Positions 63,871 to 64,000 of a stretch of 64,000 nucleotides of DNA are shown here, one piece after another. Below the pieces are notes generated by a model. It made no database searches, was not told the DNA's origin, and saw only the letters and a program-made list of their open reading frames with translations. The DNA comes from Croceicoccus estronivorus (GTDB lineage: Bacteria > Pseudomonadota > Alphaproteobacteria > Sphingomonadales > Sphingomonadaceae). The stretch is taken from assembly GCF_001625325.1 (NCBI RefSeq), contig NZ_JRQQ01000006.1, forward strand, positions 186,001 to 250,000, written 5' to 3'. Numbering within the stretch: position 1 is the first letter of the stretch; each line of letters starts with the position of its first letter. The position numbers were made by a program, and so were the translations under genes.

Positions 63871-64000
63871 GGCCCATGATAGGGCCTATGTCCCGGCATG
63901 GGAAGGGTGCGGCGTGGAAAAACCGGCAAGGCCCGCCGCCGGGCCGTTGCCGCGCCATGCCGCGCCGTTATGGTAATGGCGAGAGGAACCAGCCGAAAGA

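Noticed and set aside
63972-64000. Possible gene start (MVMARG) at the right edge
   Set aside because: Only nine codons are visible and no ribosome site stands out; nothing can be assigned.

Overview
The window looks like a chromosomal segment of a sphingomonad-type alphaproteobacterium (Sphingomonadales; Novosphingobium/Sphingobium-like). This is inferred from GC-rich codon use, the protein types (TonB receptor, long bifunctional RSH, SspB-family ClpXP adaptor, alphaproteobacterial Tol-Pal) and the his and thiC gene arrangements. No rRNA or species marker is present, so the genus is not fixed.

The first half (about 1-31.7 kb) is an accessory region. It starts with two paralogous lipoproteins. 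A surface module follows: a LuxR-type acyl-homoserine-lactone receptor homologue, a stand-alone LuxR-type HTH protein, a perfect inverted repeat in the divergent promoter, and a 1602-residue autotransporter adhesin. Next come decayed genes (a half TRIC-family gene, an IS5-type transposase remnant) and a LysR-controlled AhpD-like/flavin-binding/NTF2-like operon. A catabolic block follows: an IpdAB-like CoA-transferase-fold pair with its LysR regulator; a five-gene operon (TonB receptor, two SDRs, membrane PQQ dehydrogenase, 787-residue arylsulfatase); a hybrid regulator with IS630-type and LuxR-type DNA-binding domains; and an operon of MFS carrier, TauD-type dioxygenase, ThDP enzyme and an internally deleted D-aminoacylase-type amidohydrolase. 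Together these suggest uptake, desulfation, oxidation and CoA-linked ring or side-chain breakdown of a sulfated, probably polycyclic or aromatic compound. The substrate itself is a guess.

From about 31.75 kb on, the window is mostly conserved core chromosome: tRNA-Ser(GGA); rsh (ppGpp); hemF; pdeM; infC, apparently starting at a non-AUG codon; a DASS anion carrier; a J-domain protein; the complete ybgC-tolQRAB-pal envelope system; hisB-H-A-F-(PEP-CTERM peptide)-E-hinT; sspB; gmk; an S8 lipoprotein autotransporter; dapD; and many small conserved proteins. Further genes are a potassium-channel-like protein with an altered filter, an M19 dipeptidase, a cupin, a PEBP protein, a DODA-type dioxygenase, a PhnA-type protein, aquaporin and a DUF188 protein. 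The window ends with a TPP riboswitch ahead of a four-helix membrane gene and thiC.

No CRISPR array, prophage, integrase or antiphage locus was recognised. The most unusual items are the IS630-HTH/LuxR-HTH hybrid regulator, the sulfatase/PQQ/TonB operon, the uncharacterised membrane gene under the TPP riboswitch, the infC start, and the gene that appears to have lost its catalytic core through a short repeated motif.
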